64,000 nt of DNA from Ryuthela nishihirai (Eukaryota; Arthropoda; Arachnida; Araneae; Heptathelidae). The position numbers and the translations under genes are program-made. Location: NCBI GenBank assembly GCA_038380435.1, contig JAWZYU010000001.1:13062001-13126000 (forward strand). The letters run 5' to 3'. Within the stretch, counting starts at the first letter, position 1. Each line of letters opens with the position of its first letter. Shown in pieces: positions 32,380 to 44,035 of the stretch. A model generated the notes under the pieces. It was not told the origin of the DNA. It was given only the letters and a program-made list of their open reading frames with translations, and did not search any database.

Positions 32380-34216
32380 ATCCTCCAACCAGATGGAGAC
32401 TAATTTTAATGAGAGAGGCACAACACTTGGAGGTTTGGGAGAGCGAAGAGAAATTTCAAGATGGATTGTCTTCTTCCGATGGGGTACTTTGTCTATTTAC
32501 AAAATAGTTGATCTATCATAAAGAGGAGATAGGTTAATAAGTTTCGATAAGAGGATGAAGATTATTTCAAGAACATTGTTTCCATACCCTATCTCGTGTG
32601 ATGGCCTGAAACAAAGGGGGGGTTGAGAATGTGGGTTTGTCCAGAAGGGCTGTTTACTGTCAACGTGTGACGTCATCCGATGTCTCGGAACTTAGAGAAA
32701 TTTTGAGACGGGTCCGAAAAGATGGTCAAGGGTGTGAGGGGGATGAACTTTTCCAAAACGTGTTATAACACATCACGTTTGATGAAATACGGAAACAAAG
32801 GGGGGTTGACAGCATGGTGGATGACGCCATTCAAGATGACCATCGGTGAAAATTTCGAGAAGGGTTGACCATTCAAAATGGCCACTTGGGGGTGAGGGGG
32901 TGGAACTTTTGCTACGAGTTTTAATTAATGAGTTTTTTTAATAAAGGGGGATAGGGAGGACTTTTTAATGAATAACGAGTTCATAGGTTGACCATCAAAG
33001 ATGGTTGCCAAAAGGATGAGGGGAATGCCTTGAACGTTGCCACCGTAAGTTTAGTTGGACTTTGCAATTATTTTGAAGATTGCATCATCCATTCTGAGAG
33101 GAGATGCCCTGAACGCTGCCATCGAAAGTTTAGTAGGACTTCGTAATTATTTTGAGGATTGCGACATCCATGATAGCATCTGAGAGGAGGGTGGAATTAT
33201 TCAGAGGTTTACAAGTCTGGACATGGTGATTGCATCATACATTCCAGAACTGAGCCATTTTCTGGGACTTGGCTAGAATGTGCAACATTTTCTAGATCTT
33301 TCTAGAAGGTTCTGTTACATCATAGGATGCGAGTTTAGCAAATTTTCGGTGGCTTTGTGGGGAGGGTGATGACATCAGAAATCAAGATAGCCATCGTGGG
33401 ACTTAGAGAAATTTCGATAAGGGTTGGCCGTCCAAGGAGGGTGGAACTTTTGATAAGTCTTTAATAAAAGGGCACAGATTAATAAGGCTTTTTTAATGAA
33501 GGGTCGAACTTTTGATAAGCGTTTTAATTAAGAAGGGCGCATATTAATAAAGGAGCCATCACTTTTGATAAGTATTTAATTAATAAGGAATAAAAAAAAT
33601 TCATTTATAAATATTCGCAAGTTATATTATAAGAAACAAAGAAATTCGTGGGTTAATTTATAAGAAATAAACAAAAATAGATTTATAAATATTCTCAAAT
33701 TAAATGTGATTTAGAAAAATATAATTTATTTTTAATTAAAAAGGAATAAAAATAAATGCAGGAAATAAAAAAATTGGTAAGTTAATTAATATGGAATAAA
33801 AAAAATCGTAGGTTAATTTACAAGAAGTAAAACAATTCGTAGGTTAATTCGTAAGAAATAAAATATTCGTAGGTTAATTAAAAAAATAATGATTGGTTAT
33901 TCCTACTTCATCGACCTTTAAGCGCTCTAAGCATATACTAACCTTGGCGTAATGGATAAACAAGCTGATAATGTGAGGGATGCGAGATCGAGCCCAGCTA
34001 TGGAAAACAGTTTTCTTTAAAATTATAGTAGGTGTGTTAAACACTAGATGGCAATACAGTTACCTGGACTTAGAATTATTTCGAGGTTCCGGATGAGTGA
34101 TGATGTTGGAAACCAAGATGGCAGACGAACACCAAAGTTTGTGTCATGAAGGTGATGATGCCAGAATTCAAAATGACGGACGTACGGAGGTTTAATAAAT
34201 GGGGATGCCACTTTTC
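32380..34216. repeat. Anonymous region with diverged internal repeats
   Basis: G-rich on the left, AT-rich on the right. Phrases such as CAAGATGRCCATC, GGGTTGRCC, GTGGAACTTTTGATAAG and TTAATTAATAAGG recur. About 33020-33100 and 33106-33190 form a diverged tandem pair (TGAACGYTGCCA, AAGTTTAGT, ATTATTTTGA). Near 33950-34000 a weak tRNA-like trace (GGCGTAATGGATAA and GATCGAGCCCAGC) is visible. No coding frame is recognised. Confidence 0.55.
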
Positions 34217-34779
34217 GTCTGTAAATGGTAGATAGGTAGTCACTGGAAGGAGAGCTGTGCACCAATCCCCTGTGATGATTATGGCTACTTTTCTTTTTTT
34301 TACTACCCTTAAAGAAGGAGTGAAACCACACAGGTGAGGAGTGGTCAACCACACAGGGTCCTGGTGCTGACCATATAAACGTACTGGACTGAACTGAATT
34401 ATGGCACTGAGCTTGATTATGGATCCTGATTTTGCTGCATTGGTGGGCTTCTGTGGAGGGAAAATCTTCCGCTGTGTTTTCTGTTTGTTTATGGGTTGAC
34501 AGCCCCAAGTGAATAGATTCACAGGATATGTTTATCAGCTGATGGATAATCCTGAGCAGAAGTCAAAGCAGGCACCTGAACTCTTTGCTTCTGTTGGCAT
34601 CGTCAAATTCTACGTTGGAGGAAATCTTCCAGTGTTGATGGCTTCAGCCTTTAGTAGTGGGGGAACGGGTCTTTGCCCCATGTCTGCGATTAGGGGGCTG
34701 TTTGATATTGTCGCCATTTCCTCTCTCTAGTTTCTTTAAACATCCCACTAACCATTTTCTTCCCATAGGTAGTTGGAAT
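34217..34779 (+). mobile_element. RTE-like LINE copy 2, 5' part
   Basis: Starts with the family 5' end GTCTGTAAATGGTAG. A deletion of about 145 bp relative to 15392-15540 follows. The frame 34509-34730 runs VNRFTGYVYQLMDNPEQKS through GGNLPVLMASAF to FDIVAISSL without the stop seen at 15869, which shows that the upstream region is part of the protein. The LINE is interrupted after 34779 by the TAGAGG transposon. Confidence 0.92.
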
Positions 34780-34978
34780 TAGAGGTCCTGTATAGTTAGA
34801 GGCTGGCCTCTCTGTGATTCACTGCCATTGGTTGATTGAGTCACGTGGTTTATGGACGCCATGTTTTGTCGTACCGTTAGACGAAGGCCTATGAGTTAGT
34901 GTATGTACCAAGTTAAAACTTCTCAGTTTTATACATTTCTACCACTTTTTTGTCTCTAAAAGCTGTCATATTTTATAA

Positions 34979-35089
34979 ATGCCTCACTGCGCTGTATTTG
35001 GGTGTAACGATTTCACTCAAAGAAATAAATTAATGAATATTTTTTCCCGAGAAACTCCATCAGAAGACGGCAATCGGCTGCAAAAGTGA
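34979..35089 (+). pseudogene. THAP-like N-terminal fragment in transposon
   Basis: A 36-codon frame starting MPHCAVFGCNDFTQRNK. Methionine close to a C-X4-C pair resembles the start of THAP zinc-finger domains, which need a later C-X2-H that is absent here because a stop follows at residue 37. THAP domains are the DNA-binding part of P-element-type transposases, and the position about 200 bp inside the left terminal repeat fits a transposase start. Copy 1 lacks it. The match is short, so the call is tentative. Confidence 0.45.
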
Positions 35090-35648
35090 AACGAGCTAAC
35101 TGAAAACCAACAAATAATTTCTTTTGAGGTTCGTTTGAAAAACGAGCTAATGTTTTTACTTTGTTGTCTGCCTATGTCAGTATTTGTTCGTCTGTCTGTT
35201 CACCTCTCTGTTAACTGTTGTCTGTCCATCTGTCTTTCCACCTGTCTGTCCGTCTATAGACAATTTTTTTTACTTTTAGAGATAAATGAAAAATTCTTTT
35301 TGGGTTTTATAGGTGTGAAACAAATATTGTGATTAGCAATTTTGAAAATTTTCAATAGCTTTAATAGCGCCCTCTAGCGGTGGGAAAGATGGAAAATGCT
35401 AAAATTTCAAACGAATATTACAAGCAAACTATTTACACTGGAAATCTTAAATTTTGGTAGTAGAGTGTTATGGTCAGAAGGTTTACACCGGCAACAAGGT
35501 TTTGCCATCTTAGCCAAGGGGGGGGGGGGTACGAAAATGAAACTTTTTTTAGGAGATAAACGGAACAATGTTTTTTTTGTTGTTGTTTTACAGACAATAA
35601 CAAAGTATTAATGATTTAAACAATATTTGATAATTTCAGCATCATCTG

Positions 35649-35666
35649 TAGACGTTTAAACGTCTA
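35649..35666. repeat. Perfect 18-bp palindrome
   Basis: TAGACGTTTAAACGTCTA reads the same on both strands. It lies just left of the tRNA-like hairpin element at 35681-35799. Confidence 0.9.
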
Positions 35667-35680
35667 TAAATCAATAAATG

Positions 35681-35799
35681 ATTTTTGTGAAAAAAGCCGG
35701 CGGTTAGAATGGTTTCAACAGGTTAGAATGCTCTGGCACGTTTCTGGAGAGATGCGAATTCGAATCCTATATTTCGCCGAAATTTTTTTCCACAAAAAT
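35681..35799 (+). mobile_element. tRNA-like core inside inverted repeat
   Basis: Arms ATTTTTGTGAAAAAAGCCGG (from 35681) and, at 35775-35799, CGCCGAAATTTTTTTCCACA with AAAAT, enclose GGTTAGAATGCTCTGGCACG, TCTGGAGAGATGC and the degenerate box B GAATTCGAATCC. It shares the TCTGGAGAGATGC core with 613-1432 but has different arms. It lies inside transposon copy 2. Confidence 0.7.
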
Positions 35800-36280
35800 A
35801 TTAGTATTTACGTTTTTCAAATACCCATCAGTTGCAATTTCCAGTGTTAGAGAGTGCTAAAGATGGTAAATTAAAACTCGAAAGGCGACCTGTAGCGGCG
35901 GAAAAAAGCTAGAAAATACCAAATTTTTAAATAAATATTGCAAATTATCTATTTTTACTAGAAACTTAAATATTTGGCCATAGAGTGTAATAATAGAGTG
36001 GTTTACATTAATAGTAATAATTTGTCCCATTGGTAAAATGCAACTTTTCTGCTTGAAGAGATAAATGAAAAACTTTTTTTGTACATTACAGGCACTAATA
36101 AAATATTAATAGTTTATTTTCTCATTTATACAATAGTTCGAATTTCCACTGTCAGAGGGTAATGAAAGTGTAAAATAACTAGAAGAACGCATATCGCCTC
36201 TGGCGCATAAGGTAATCTTATTTACAAAGAGAATGAAGTTCTTCCTTTGCCTACTTTTTCACTATTTAAAAGTTTTAATT

Positions 36281-36405
36281 ATGGATGTTCTTCTTGTTTT
36301 TCTGCTGAGGTCCTGCCATCTTCATGGACCTTCTATTACAGCGATTAAACTGACAGGCTCCTGTCAGACCTCTGCACAAGCAGTTGCTTGAGGGTTTATT
36401 TATTT
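36281..36405 (+). mobile_element. SINE-A fragment near transposon centre, copy 2
   Basis: ATGGATGTTC, GTTTTTCTGCTGAGGTCCTG and AAGCAGTTGCTTGAGGG; same insertion site as 24460-24565. Confidence 0.85.
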
Positions 36406-37559
36406 TTTAATGTATGATGGGGAAATGCACATAGTAGTATTTTATTAGCAATTATAAAACATAAAAGGTATATATTTTAGTTCTTATATTTAAAAAGTTG
36501 CTTTTCTCTCACTCCTCTGAAAATAGGGGGCAGATAATTGCTGTCAGTGGATTTCTACCAAAACAGAACTCTACACGTCGAAATTTCTACCACAAACATA
36601 TCACTTGAAACATTCGTTAAAAGTTTTGCACTTTCGATATTTAGTGATCTCTAATGATATAAATTAAAACTGCCTTTGAAAATGCGAATTGCATTTCATT
36701 AGTAACCAACTAAAAAAGAGATTTCCAATTATCTCTTAAAACAAAACAGTTCCGTTTCTTACTTACCTTGGGCTTAGGGTCAACTCATTGTTGTCAATGG
36801 AATTTTCAAGACTGTCACATTCCACGACCAAAATTTTTGCAATATTCGTTTTGAATTTTTCGTATTTTTGGATTTTTTCCACCGTTGGAGGGCGCAGTTA
36901 CAGCTTTTGAGAAATTCGCAAAATGAAAACTGTAATATTTCATCAACACCTGTCCAACCCAAAAAGAATTTTTAATTTATCTCTAAAAACATACATTTTT
37001 TTGTTAAAAGAAAAATTAGTTGCAATCATCTCCCCGCTGGATTTAAAGGGTCAAGTGATTGTTGACAATGGTGACTTCGTAACCTTTACATTTCAACACG
37101 AAAATTTTAAACTTCTAACATAACTACATCGTTTAGAATATTCGTTTGATATTTTGGAATTTTCAACTTTTTCCATCGTTAGAGGGCGCAGTTATAACTT
37201 TTGGGAGATTCGAAAAATGCAAATCATAATATATCATTAATTCCTATCTAACATAAAAAGAATTTTTTATTTATCTGTATAAACAAAAAAGTTCGTTTAC
37301 AGACGGACTAGACAACAAAGCGAAATTATAACTTTTTTTTTTAAAAAAAAAAGCCTTTTCCTTTTCCTTTTTTTTAGCCATTTTCTAAAGTGCTTCCAAT
37401 CATGAACACTGAAATCTGTATCAAATATTACCCTACCATTTTCCGGAATCCATAAGTACCGTGCAATACCATTCAGCTATGCATGTTAAACTATCCGAGC
37501 GAGACAAAACATGGCGTCCAATTTTGAGATGGCGAACCTCTACCTATACAGGGCCTCTA

Positions 37560-40395
37560 GTTGCAATGAGGACTCTGCACAGAGTTTTTTCGCTTCATAT
37601 CCTCACACACGAATTTCACCATTATAATTTAAATATTCTCGGCTTGCAAGAGACAATGGACAGGTAAAGGTGAGATACTTAAAAATAACTTTACATTTCT
37701 CTGTTCAGGGAGGGAAGATGGAAAGCATCTCCAAGGTGTAGGTTTGCTTCTCACAGATATGCCAATGATGCTCTTCTAGGATATGAGTGCATTAATGAAA
37801 GGTTTCTTACAGCAAAATTTCAGGCAAGCATTAAAGACTTGAATGTTATCTGCTATTATGCCCCCACTGAGGATGCCGATGAGGATGAGAAGGATAGGTT
37901 TTATGGACAACTTCAGGATATTTTGAATTGTGTCAAGAAAGGAGATATTACCCTTGTCCTAGGTGACTTCAATGCCAAAGATGGTACTGAATCTGACCTT
38001 TGGGGAGGAGTGATAGGCCCTTTTGTTATTGGTAGCTGCAATGGCAATGGGCAACGTCTCCTACAGGTAAGTAAACTCAATGGATTCAGAATAACTAACA
38101 ATTATTACAAACACCGCGACATACATAAATACACATGGGTTTCACCTGATTGGCTGCATACGAATATGATTGATTATAAATTAATTAACAGCAAATGGGC
38201 TAGTTCTGCCTTTCTGTTAGAAATACCAGGACATATAGGGGAGCTGAAATTGGATCTGACCATTATCTTGTTAAAACTGTCTTGCAACTTAAACTTAAAA
38301 AGTGTTCTGCTAGGGTTAAAAACTTTACCTTTAATACTGAAGCTCTGAAAGACCCAGTTGTAGCTAAAGCTTACCATGATAGGTTACTTAGTCATTATGA
38401 AAGTCATGGTTTGCTTACTACTGAAGTTGAGGAAGAATGGGGCGTTTTAAACAGGCTTTTTTGGAAACTAACAGTACTCTTTTAGGAAAAATGGAGCAGA
38501 GGAGACAGAATTATTTGAGTGATAAGGCACTTGAGATTATTTCAGAAAGAAGGAACTGCAGGAATGTACTTAATCAGTACCCTACTAGTCTTAATAGAAA
38601 GGATTACAGAGAGTTTAATAAAGATGTAAAAGATCAGTTAGCTACTGATAAGAATCTTTGGCTTGGCTGACAAAGCCGAGGAATGAGTTAGACAGCACAA
38701 CAGCAGATAGTTAATCTTTTGTGTGGTAGAAAACGGACAGATATACAGGGATTGAAGAATAAACAAGGTAAGGTTATAGAAGGTTAGGATTCTGTCATGG
38801 CTAAGTGGGCTGAGCATTTCAGTGATGTTCTAAACAATGTGGTTAGTTCTACTCCCATTGTTTGTAATGATGATAGATGCATTGGCGGCTTTAATGTTGG
38901 CCCTATAACACAATCTGAAGTTATTTTGGCTATTTCTAAACTTAAACTTCATAAATCCCCAGGGGTAGATGAAATTACTACTGAAATGTTCAGAGCTGGG
39001 AATGTTTCGGTTACCACTTGGATGACTGAAATTTTGTATATCTTTTATCATAAAGGCATGGTTCCTAAAGATTTTACCAGAGCTATTATTATCCCTATTT
39101 TCAAAAAAGGTGATCGCAGTTCATGTGAAAACTATAGAGGTATCAGCATACTCTCTGTTGCAGGTAAAGTTCTTTAAATGATTGTGCTTAATAGAATTAA
39201 AAATCTGGTTGACAGTCAATTGCGTGATGATCAATGTGGATTCAGAAGTGGTAGGGGATGCGTGGATCGGATATTTTCACTTAGGCAGATTCTTGAGAAA
39301 TGTTTAGAGTTTCAGAAACCTTTGGTTACTAGCTTTGTTGATTTCAAAAAGGCTTTCGACTCCATTGATCGACATAATTTGTGAGATCATATGGTATACC
39401 TGACAAGTTAGTTAACATAATGAAAGCTATCTATAATAACACAGAGTCGTGTGTGTGAGTTGGTAAGACTTGTAGCAATTGGTTTAGCATTACTTCTGGT
39501 GTTCAACAAGGGTGCATTTTGTCTCCTTTTCTCTTTAGTTTGGTTATTGATTACGTTATGCGAAATTCACTTCGAGGGAAAGATTTTGGCCTTAAATGGA
39601 CTGGAGATACGAAGATTTCTGATTTAGATTATGCTGATGATTTAGCCCTTTTGGCAAATGATGTTGATGAGATGAACTCTTTCATTCGAGCTATTGATGA
39701 GATTGGTAGTAGAGTAGGTTTGGTTATAAACAGAGAGAAAACTAAAGTGATGAAAATTGGTCAGGCAGGCTGTGATTCAGTTAATCTGAATGGTTGCAGT
39801 CTTGAGCAGGTGTCGCAGTTTAATTATCTTGGGAGCTATGTAACAGATAATGGTGATGTGTGGCATGAGATTAACAGACGAATAGGGATTGCTACCGGGA
39901 CTTTTAAGAATCTATGGAGAATGTGGAGAAATAGGACTGTATAATAGTTTGGTTCTTTCTAGGGTTATTTATGGTAGTGAAACTTGAATGCTGTGTAAAC
40001 ACGATAACAGGAAACCTGATGCTTACGCAGTATCTTTGGCATTAGGTGGTTCAACTTTGTAACTAATGATGAGGTTAGGCAAAGGAGTTGTCAACCTCCT
40101 TTAAGCAGCATATTGTGTAGACAGAGACTCCGTTGGTTTGGCCATGTTGCTCGTATGAATAATAATAGATTGGCGAATAGGGTTATGAACAGTGTGCCTA
40201 AAGGCCTCAGAAAGAGGGAGGGACCTAGGATACGGTGGGCAGACAATGTCAAACAGGACCTTCTTAGAATTGGTGTGCAGTGGCCAGATGCAGCAGGTGT
40301 AGCTCAGGATAGACTTGCTTGGAGAACTAAATTGTACGGTCTGGTTGGACCTCTGTAGGCCATGTCTTCTTGAGGATGATGATGATGAATATAGA
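37560..40395 (+). pseudogene. RTE-like LINE copy 2, endonuclease and RT
   Basis: Resumes after the transposon. Endonuclease pieces: CYYAPTEDADEDEKDR and LVLGDFNAKDG (37839-38348), with a short deletion in the QETRWTDK region. RT pieces: IPIFKKGDRSSCENYRGI, CGFRSGRGCVDRIFSLRQI, SFVDFKKAFDSIDRH, YADD in LDYADDLALL (about 39635), GLVINREKTKVM and FNYLGSYVTDNGD, and finally RLRWFGHVARMNNNRL. Stops and frameshifts occur near 38660, 38790, 39175, 39380 and 39940. It ends in a short GAT tail at about 40377-40388. No clear target duplication is seen with 34217. Confidence 0.93.
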
Positions 40396-42090
40396 ATTCA
40401 TCTGATAAAAATTATTGCTGTCCTGCCGTGTGGACAATAGTTTTTTTCTGATGAATTGTTTGATATTTGCTACTTTAAGAAAATATTCTTAGCAATTTGT
40501 TTACATTTTTTTAGATTTCCGTTGCGAAATATAGAGCTGTGTAATAAATGGATACATCAAGTAAGATTAAATTGGACACTGAAAGAAAGCACAAAAATTT
40601 ATTCTCTGCATTTTAAACAACTCTTTTAGAAAAGATTAATAACCATAAAATGATGTAATAGATCTGTAGACAGTTTGAACAGGGAATTAAAAATGTAAAA
40701 TTCATAAAATTTAGTATAGTTTGAGCATTTAGTATGAAATGAAAGAATTGAAAATGAAATAATGTTGGTTTAATGTCATATGCAATGTTCATTTCTCCTT
40801 TGATTACAGTCTTTAACCAATGACATTTTAATTAATTAATTAATTAATAATAATTAATTAATAAGAAGCAATGCATATAAAGGTCCTCATAATCCTTGAA
40901 GCCACAGGATTGTGGGATAATTGCAGTAGTCATCACTATTTTTATAATTTTCTTAAAATGTTTTTGCTGGTAAAAGATTTAAATTTTATAGTCATTGAAT
41001 GAATATTGTTAAAAACTGATATTCAAATTGATTTGATTGGGAAAATTAATTTCTTTTCAACCATATTTCCTTATGAAAGTTTTTTGTTAGAAGTTGATGA
41101 GAAGCAATTTTTGAAGCTCTATAACAATGTAACATGGAGTGGGATGATCATAATTCAATTACCATTCCTCAGTGTGACGTCATTTTTTACATGCAAGAAA
41201 TATTCTTTATTAAACTTTTAAGAAATAAAAAAAAAATCTAATCCTGAACATGTCTACTAATTCTTCCAATTCGTAATTCTTGGGCATTAAAGAATTGTGC
41301 ACTGTTTAAATACGTTTTTAAATAAAAATGTTCACAGTGGCAAATATTTGTAAGTAGTGAAAGCTAAGGAACATTATTTTATATTGTCATTGTCAGGTAG
41401 GTATTATGAGAAAATTAAACATGAATTTTTCATTGATAGGATCATCCTGGTATAAGGACTGAGTGCTGAATAACTCATTTTCTTTTCCAGGTGATCTAAA
41501 ACAAATATGGTATTTACTTTCTTTCCCTACTATCATTTCAGATGTTAAAATTCTCCAGTGGGTAGTTTTAGCCTGAATTCATTTCAATAGAACAACATGG
41601 CTGCCACCCAGTCGCCGTAGCATCATCTTCAAGTGCTTAGGGCCCCTCCTCTTTTCTTCCTACCTCCATGGTTCAAATTTTCTCAAGATGGCCGCTATAT
41701 AAGCAGTGTATGTATTCTAGGTCGTTAATACCATGTAATAAAACGGCAATTTTCTTTTGTTTTATTTCAACTCAAAATCAATTTATTTGAACAAAATCAA
41801 ATATTAAACTCAATATTTAACAAAATCGTAAAAAAATACTGAAAAAAAAGCACTAAAATATAAAAAATCTTGTTAACATAATTTTAAAACACGACATGCA
41901 CAAGCCAAAGCATAAAAGAACATGGCAAAATTATATATGTAGCTGGCCAACACGTCTAAAACATGCCTGCACAACAAAATAAGGTACAAAAAGGAAAATC
42001 AATAGAGATATGCCTAAAAAAGTGTTTTCTTTTTTTCTTCGATGAACTTTTTGCATTCAGTACAAGGATGTTTATATTGGCATTCGGCCG
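40396..42090. other. AT-rich intergenic sequence
   Basis: No recognisable gene. A TAAT/TTAA simple repeat lies at about 40830-40865. The GC-richer patch near 41590-41710 has no identifiable frame. Confidence 0.5.
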
Positions 42091-42094
42091 AGAT

Positions 42095-42185
42095 CTCGCC
42101 TTCCACATATACCTTCCGTTATGACGTATAAGGTGACAGGGTACTATCACATCTCTGTGACAAGCAGCTGCTTCAGGGATTATAT
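42095..42185 (+). mobile_element. SINE-A copy, strongly diverged
   Basis: CCTTCCRTTATGACGTATAA-like body, then ACATCTCTGTGACAAGCAGC and TGCTTCAGGG. It matches the last ~85 bases of SINE-A with many substitutions. Confidence 0.65.
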
Positions 42186-42766
42186 TCCTCATCTTCAATT
42201 TTTGCGACAATGTAATAATGGATCCAATTTGAATGAAATCTGAACTGGGCTAATTTTCTGAATTTTATACCATTTCCAAAAAAAAAACATTTCCCTATTA
42301 TTTTTATAGGATATTTTTAATGGGAGGGGAAGTTTAAGAATATTTTTGTAACAGTCATAATGCTTACTTATGATTATACGCTTGCTTCTTGGATATTTTG
42401 GTTTTAAAAATATTTTTCAGCCAGATATTAGGAATCAAATCCCGTTGTCCAGAAATAGTACTCAAAAGGGTGGCAATCCTGGTCAAGAGACAGAACTACA
42501 CTAAGAACTTACTTGACGAAAACAGAGTTAAAATATTAGTATTCTATTATATACAGGCACGTATCCAAGTTTTTTAGAGAGGATGCTGAACATAGGTTAT
42601 TTTTTGGGAGACTGAACCTAATTATTTTTCAGTAGCCTTGAAAAGCACCTTGGCATGCCACAGAGTAGCGTGGTGGAAATCTTTTTCTCAGTGGGAGGGG
42701 GGGATACCACCAAAGAGAGTCTGCCTTGTTATATGTAATGATATTAGTGCTGGTCAAACAGAAATA

Positions 42767-44033
42767 CAGGGTGATCAAAAAGTCTCTGTGCACCTGATGA
42801 GGAATACCTGTACCATTACAATAAACGTTGAAAGTGTGTCTAGCGCGTCTCGACACATTTAGGGGCACGTGATGGCGTTAGTGTGAGAGTCACAGCCGCC
42901 TGCCTGCCAAGCAGTTAGTCACTGTAGACGTGCGTTGTAACAATGGTGTTATCTGTTGAGGAGTCTAAGTTTCTTGTGGATCACGTGTTTTGGTGTGGCA
43001 GAGAATACATACGACGTTCAACGATTCCAGGCACAATGTCCAGAAACCAAGGTGCCCCATCGTAATGCACTGCGGCAGTTGATTTAGAAATTCTGAGAAA
43101 CAGGTTCCGTATTTGACACGCCCAGATCTGATAGGCCGAGAAAGTGTTGGATATCGCAGGCCGCATGCTCTGAAGCCCGAAAAAGTCCATCAGGAGATTG
43201 TCACAGTAGGTTGGCGTTTCATGTGGCACAACCCATATGGCTGCAAAAAAACGTGTAGGCCTACACCCTTACAAAAATCACATCCGTGCATAAATTAAAA
43301 CCTGCCAACAATGGTAAGTGGAATGCGTACTGCAAGTGGTTTGTAGATTTTCTTGACCTGAAGGAAAGGGCATTTTGGATGTCGAATACTTCACAGACGA
43401 GACGTACTTCCATGTCAGGGAACTTAAACAGTCAAAACTCACGCCTCTGGTGCTCACACAATCCCCACGAGTAGCCACTGCATGATCAGAAGATTGGTGT
43501 TTGGGTTGGAATTTCGCGTAGGTGCATAGTCGGACTCATTTTTCTCCGAGACCGTTAACTCCCAACGATACTGTGGCAATATTCTTTATCCTTTCTTTGC
43601 GCAATTGTCAAATGAAATTAACAGGGCCTACCCTCAGCAGGATGGCGACCCATACATCGCATATGTGTATGGCATATATGCGCCATATGTCTATGGCACT
43701 CTTGCACAGCGTGTGTGGGAACAAAATCATTTCAAAAAACATTTGGCCTTCAAGATCGCCGGATCTCTCCACGTCCGATTTTTCTCTGGGGTGCGATAAA
43801 AAAACTGTGTATTCGGACAATTCCTGCACAATTGATGATTTCAAGACAATCCCGCACAATTGATGATCGCAGAATACATTCGGAATGTGCTGTGCTGAAC
43901 CTCTTCAAGAACAGTTCGGTATGTCACTAAATGTCTGAAGATGCGCAGAACACACTTTCAACATTTATTGTAACTGTACAGGTACGAATCTCTCATTCCT
44001 TATCAGGTGCACAGCAACTTTTTGATCACCCTG
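42767..44033 (+). mobile_element. mariner/Tc-like element with both ends (1267 bp)
   Basis: Inverted termini of about 39 bp: left CAGGGTGATCAAAAAGTCTC continuing to TGTGCACCTGATGAGGAAT; right, in reverse complement, CAGGGTGATCAAAAAGTTGC continuing to TGTGCACCTGATAAGGAAT. TA flanks at 42765-42766 and 44034-44035. The interior is a degraded transposase gene. Confidence 0.93.
42942..43930 (+). pseudogene. Transposase pseudogene of the mariner/Tc-like element
   Basis: Starts MVLSVEESKFLVDHVFWCGR (42942), resembling the N-terminal helix-turn-helix of a transposase group widespread in insects and other arthropods. Later frames hold GKWNAYCKWFVDFL and NLNSQNSRLWCSHNPHE (around the first catalytic acid), VWEQNHFKKHLAFK and IAEYIRN. 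Stops and frameshifts are many, and catalytic residues cannot be assigned with confidence. Confidence 0.8.
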
Positions 44034-44035
44034 TA

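Larger units (their letters stand above)
34772..37567 (+). mobile_element. TAGAGG DNA transposon, copy 2 (2780 bp)
   Basis: Element 34780-37559 with the same ends as copy 1 (left TAGAGGTCCTGTATAGTTAG; right ends GGGCCTCTA). The flanking 8-bp duplication is GTTGGAAT (34772-34779) versus GTTGCAAT (37560-37567), one mismatch. The uninterrupted LINE at 16014-16023 gives the empty site. It contains ~270-bp monomers in opposed orientation, as in copy 1, plus a THAP-like start near the left end and a CTGT-rich microsatellite at about 35160-35260. Confidence 0.9.

Noticed and set aside
32380..34216. Continuation of the Tc1 transposase interrupted at 28846
   Set aside because: No Tc1 motif (second D or the PIE region) is found in any frame after the right duplication boundary.
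42740..43300. Splice-like signals and short frames suggesting a host gene
   Set aside because: All lie between the mariner-type inverted termini and match a degraded transposase.
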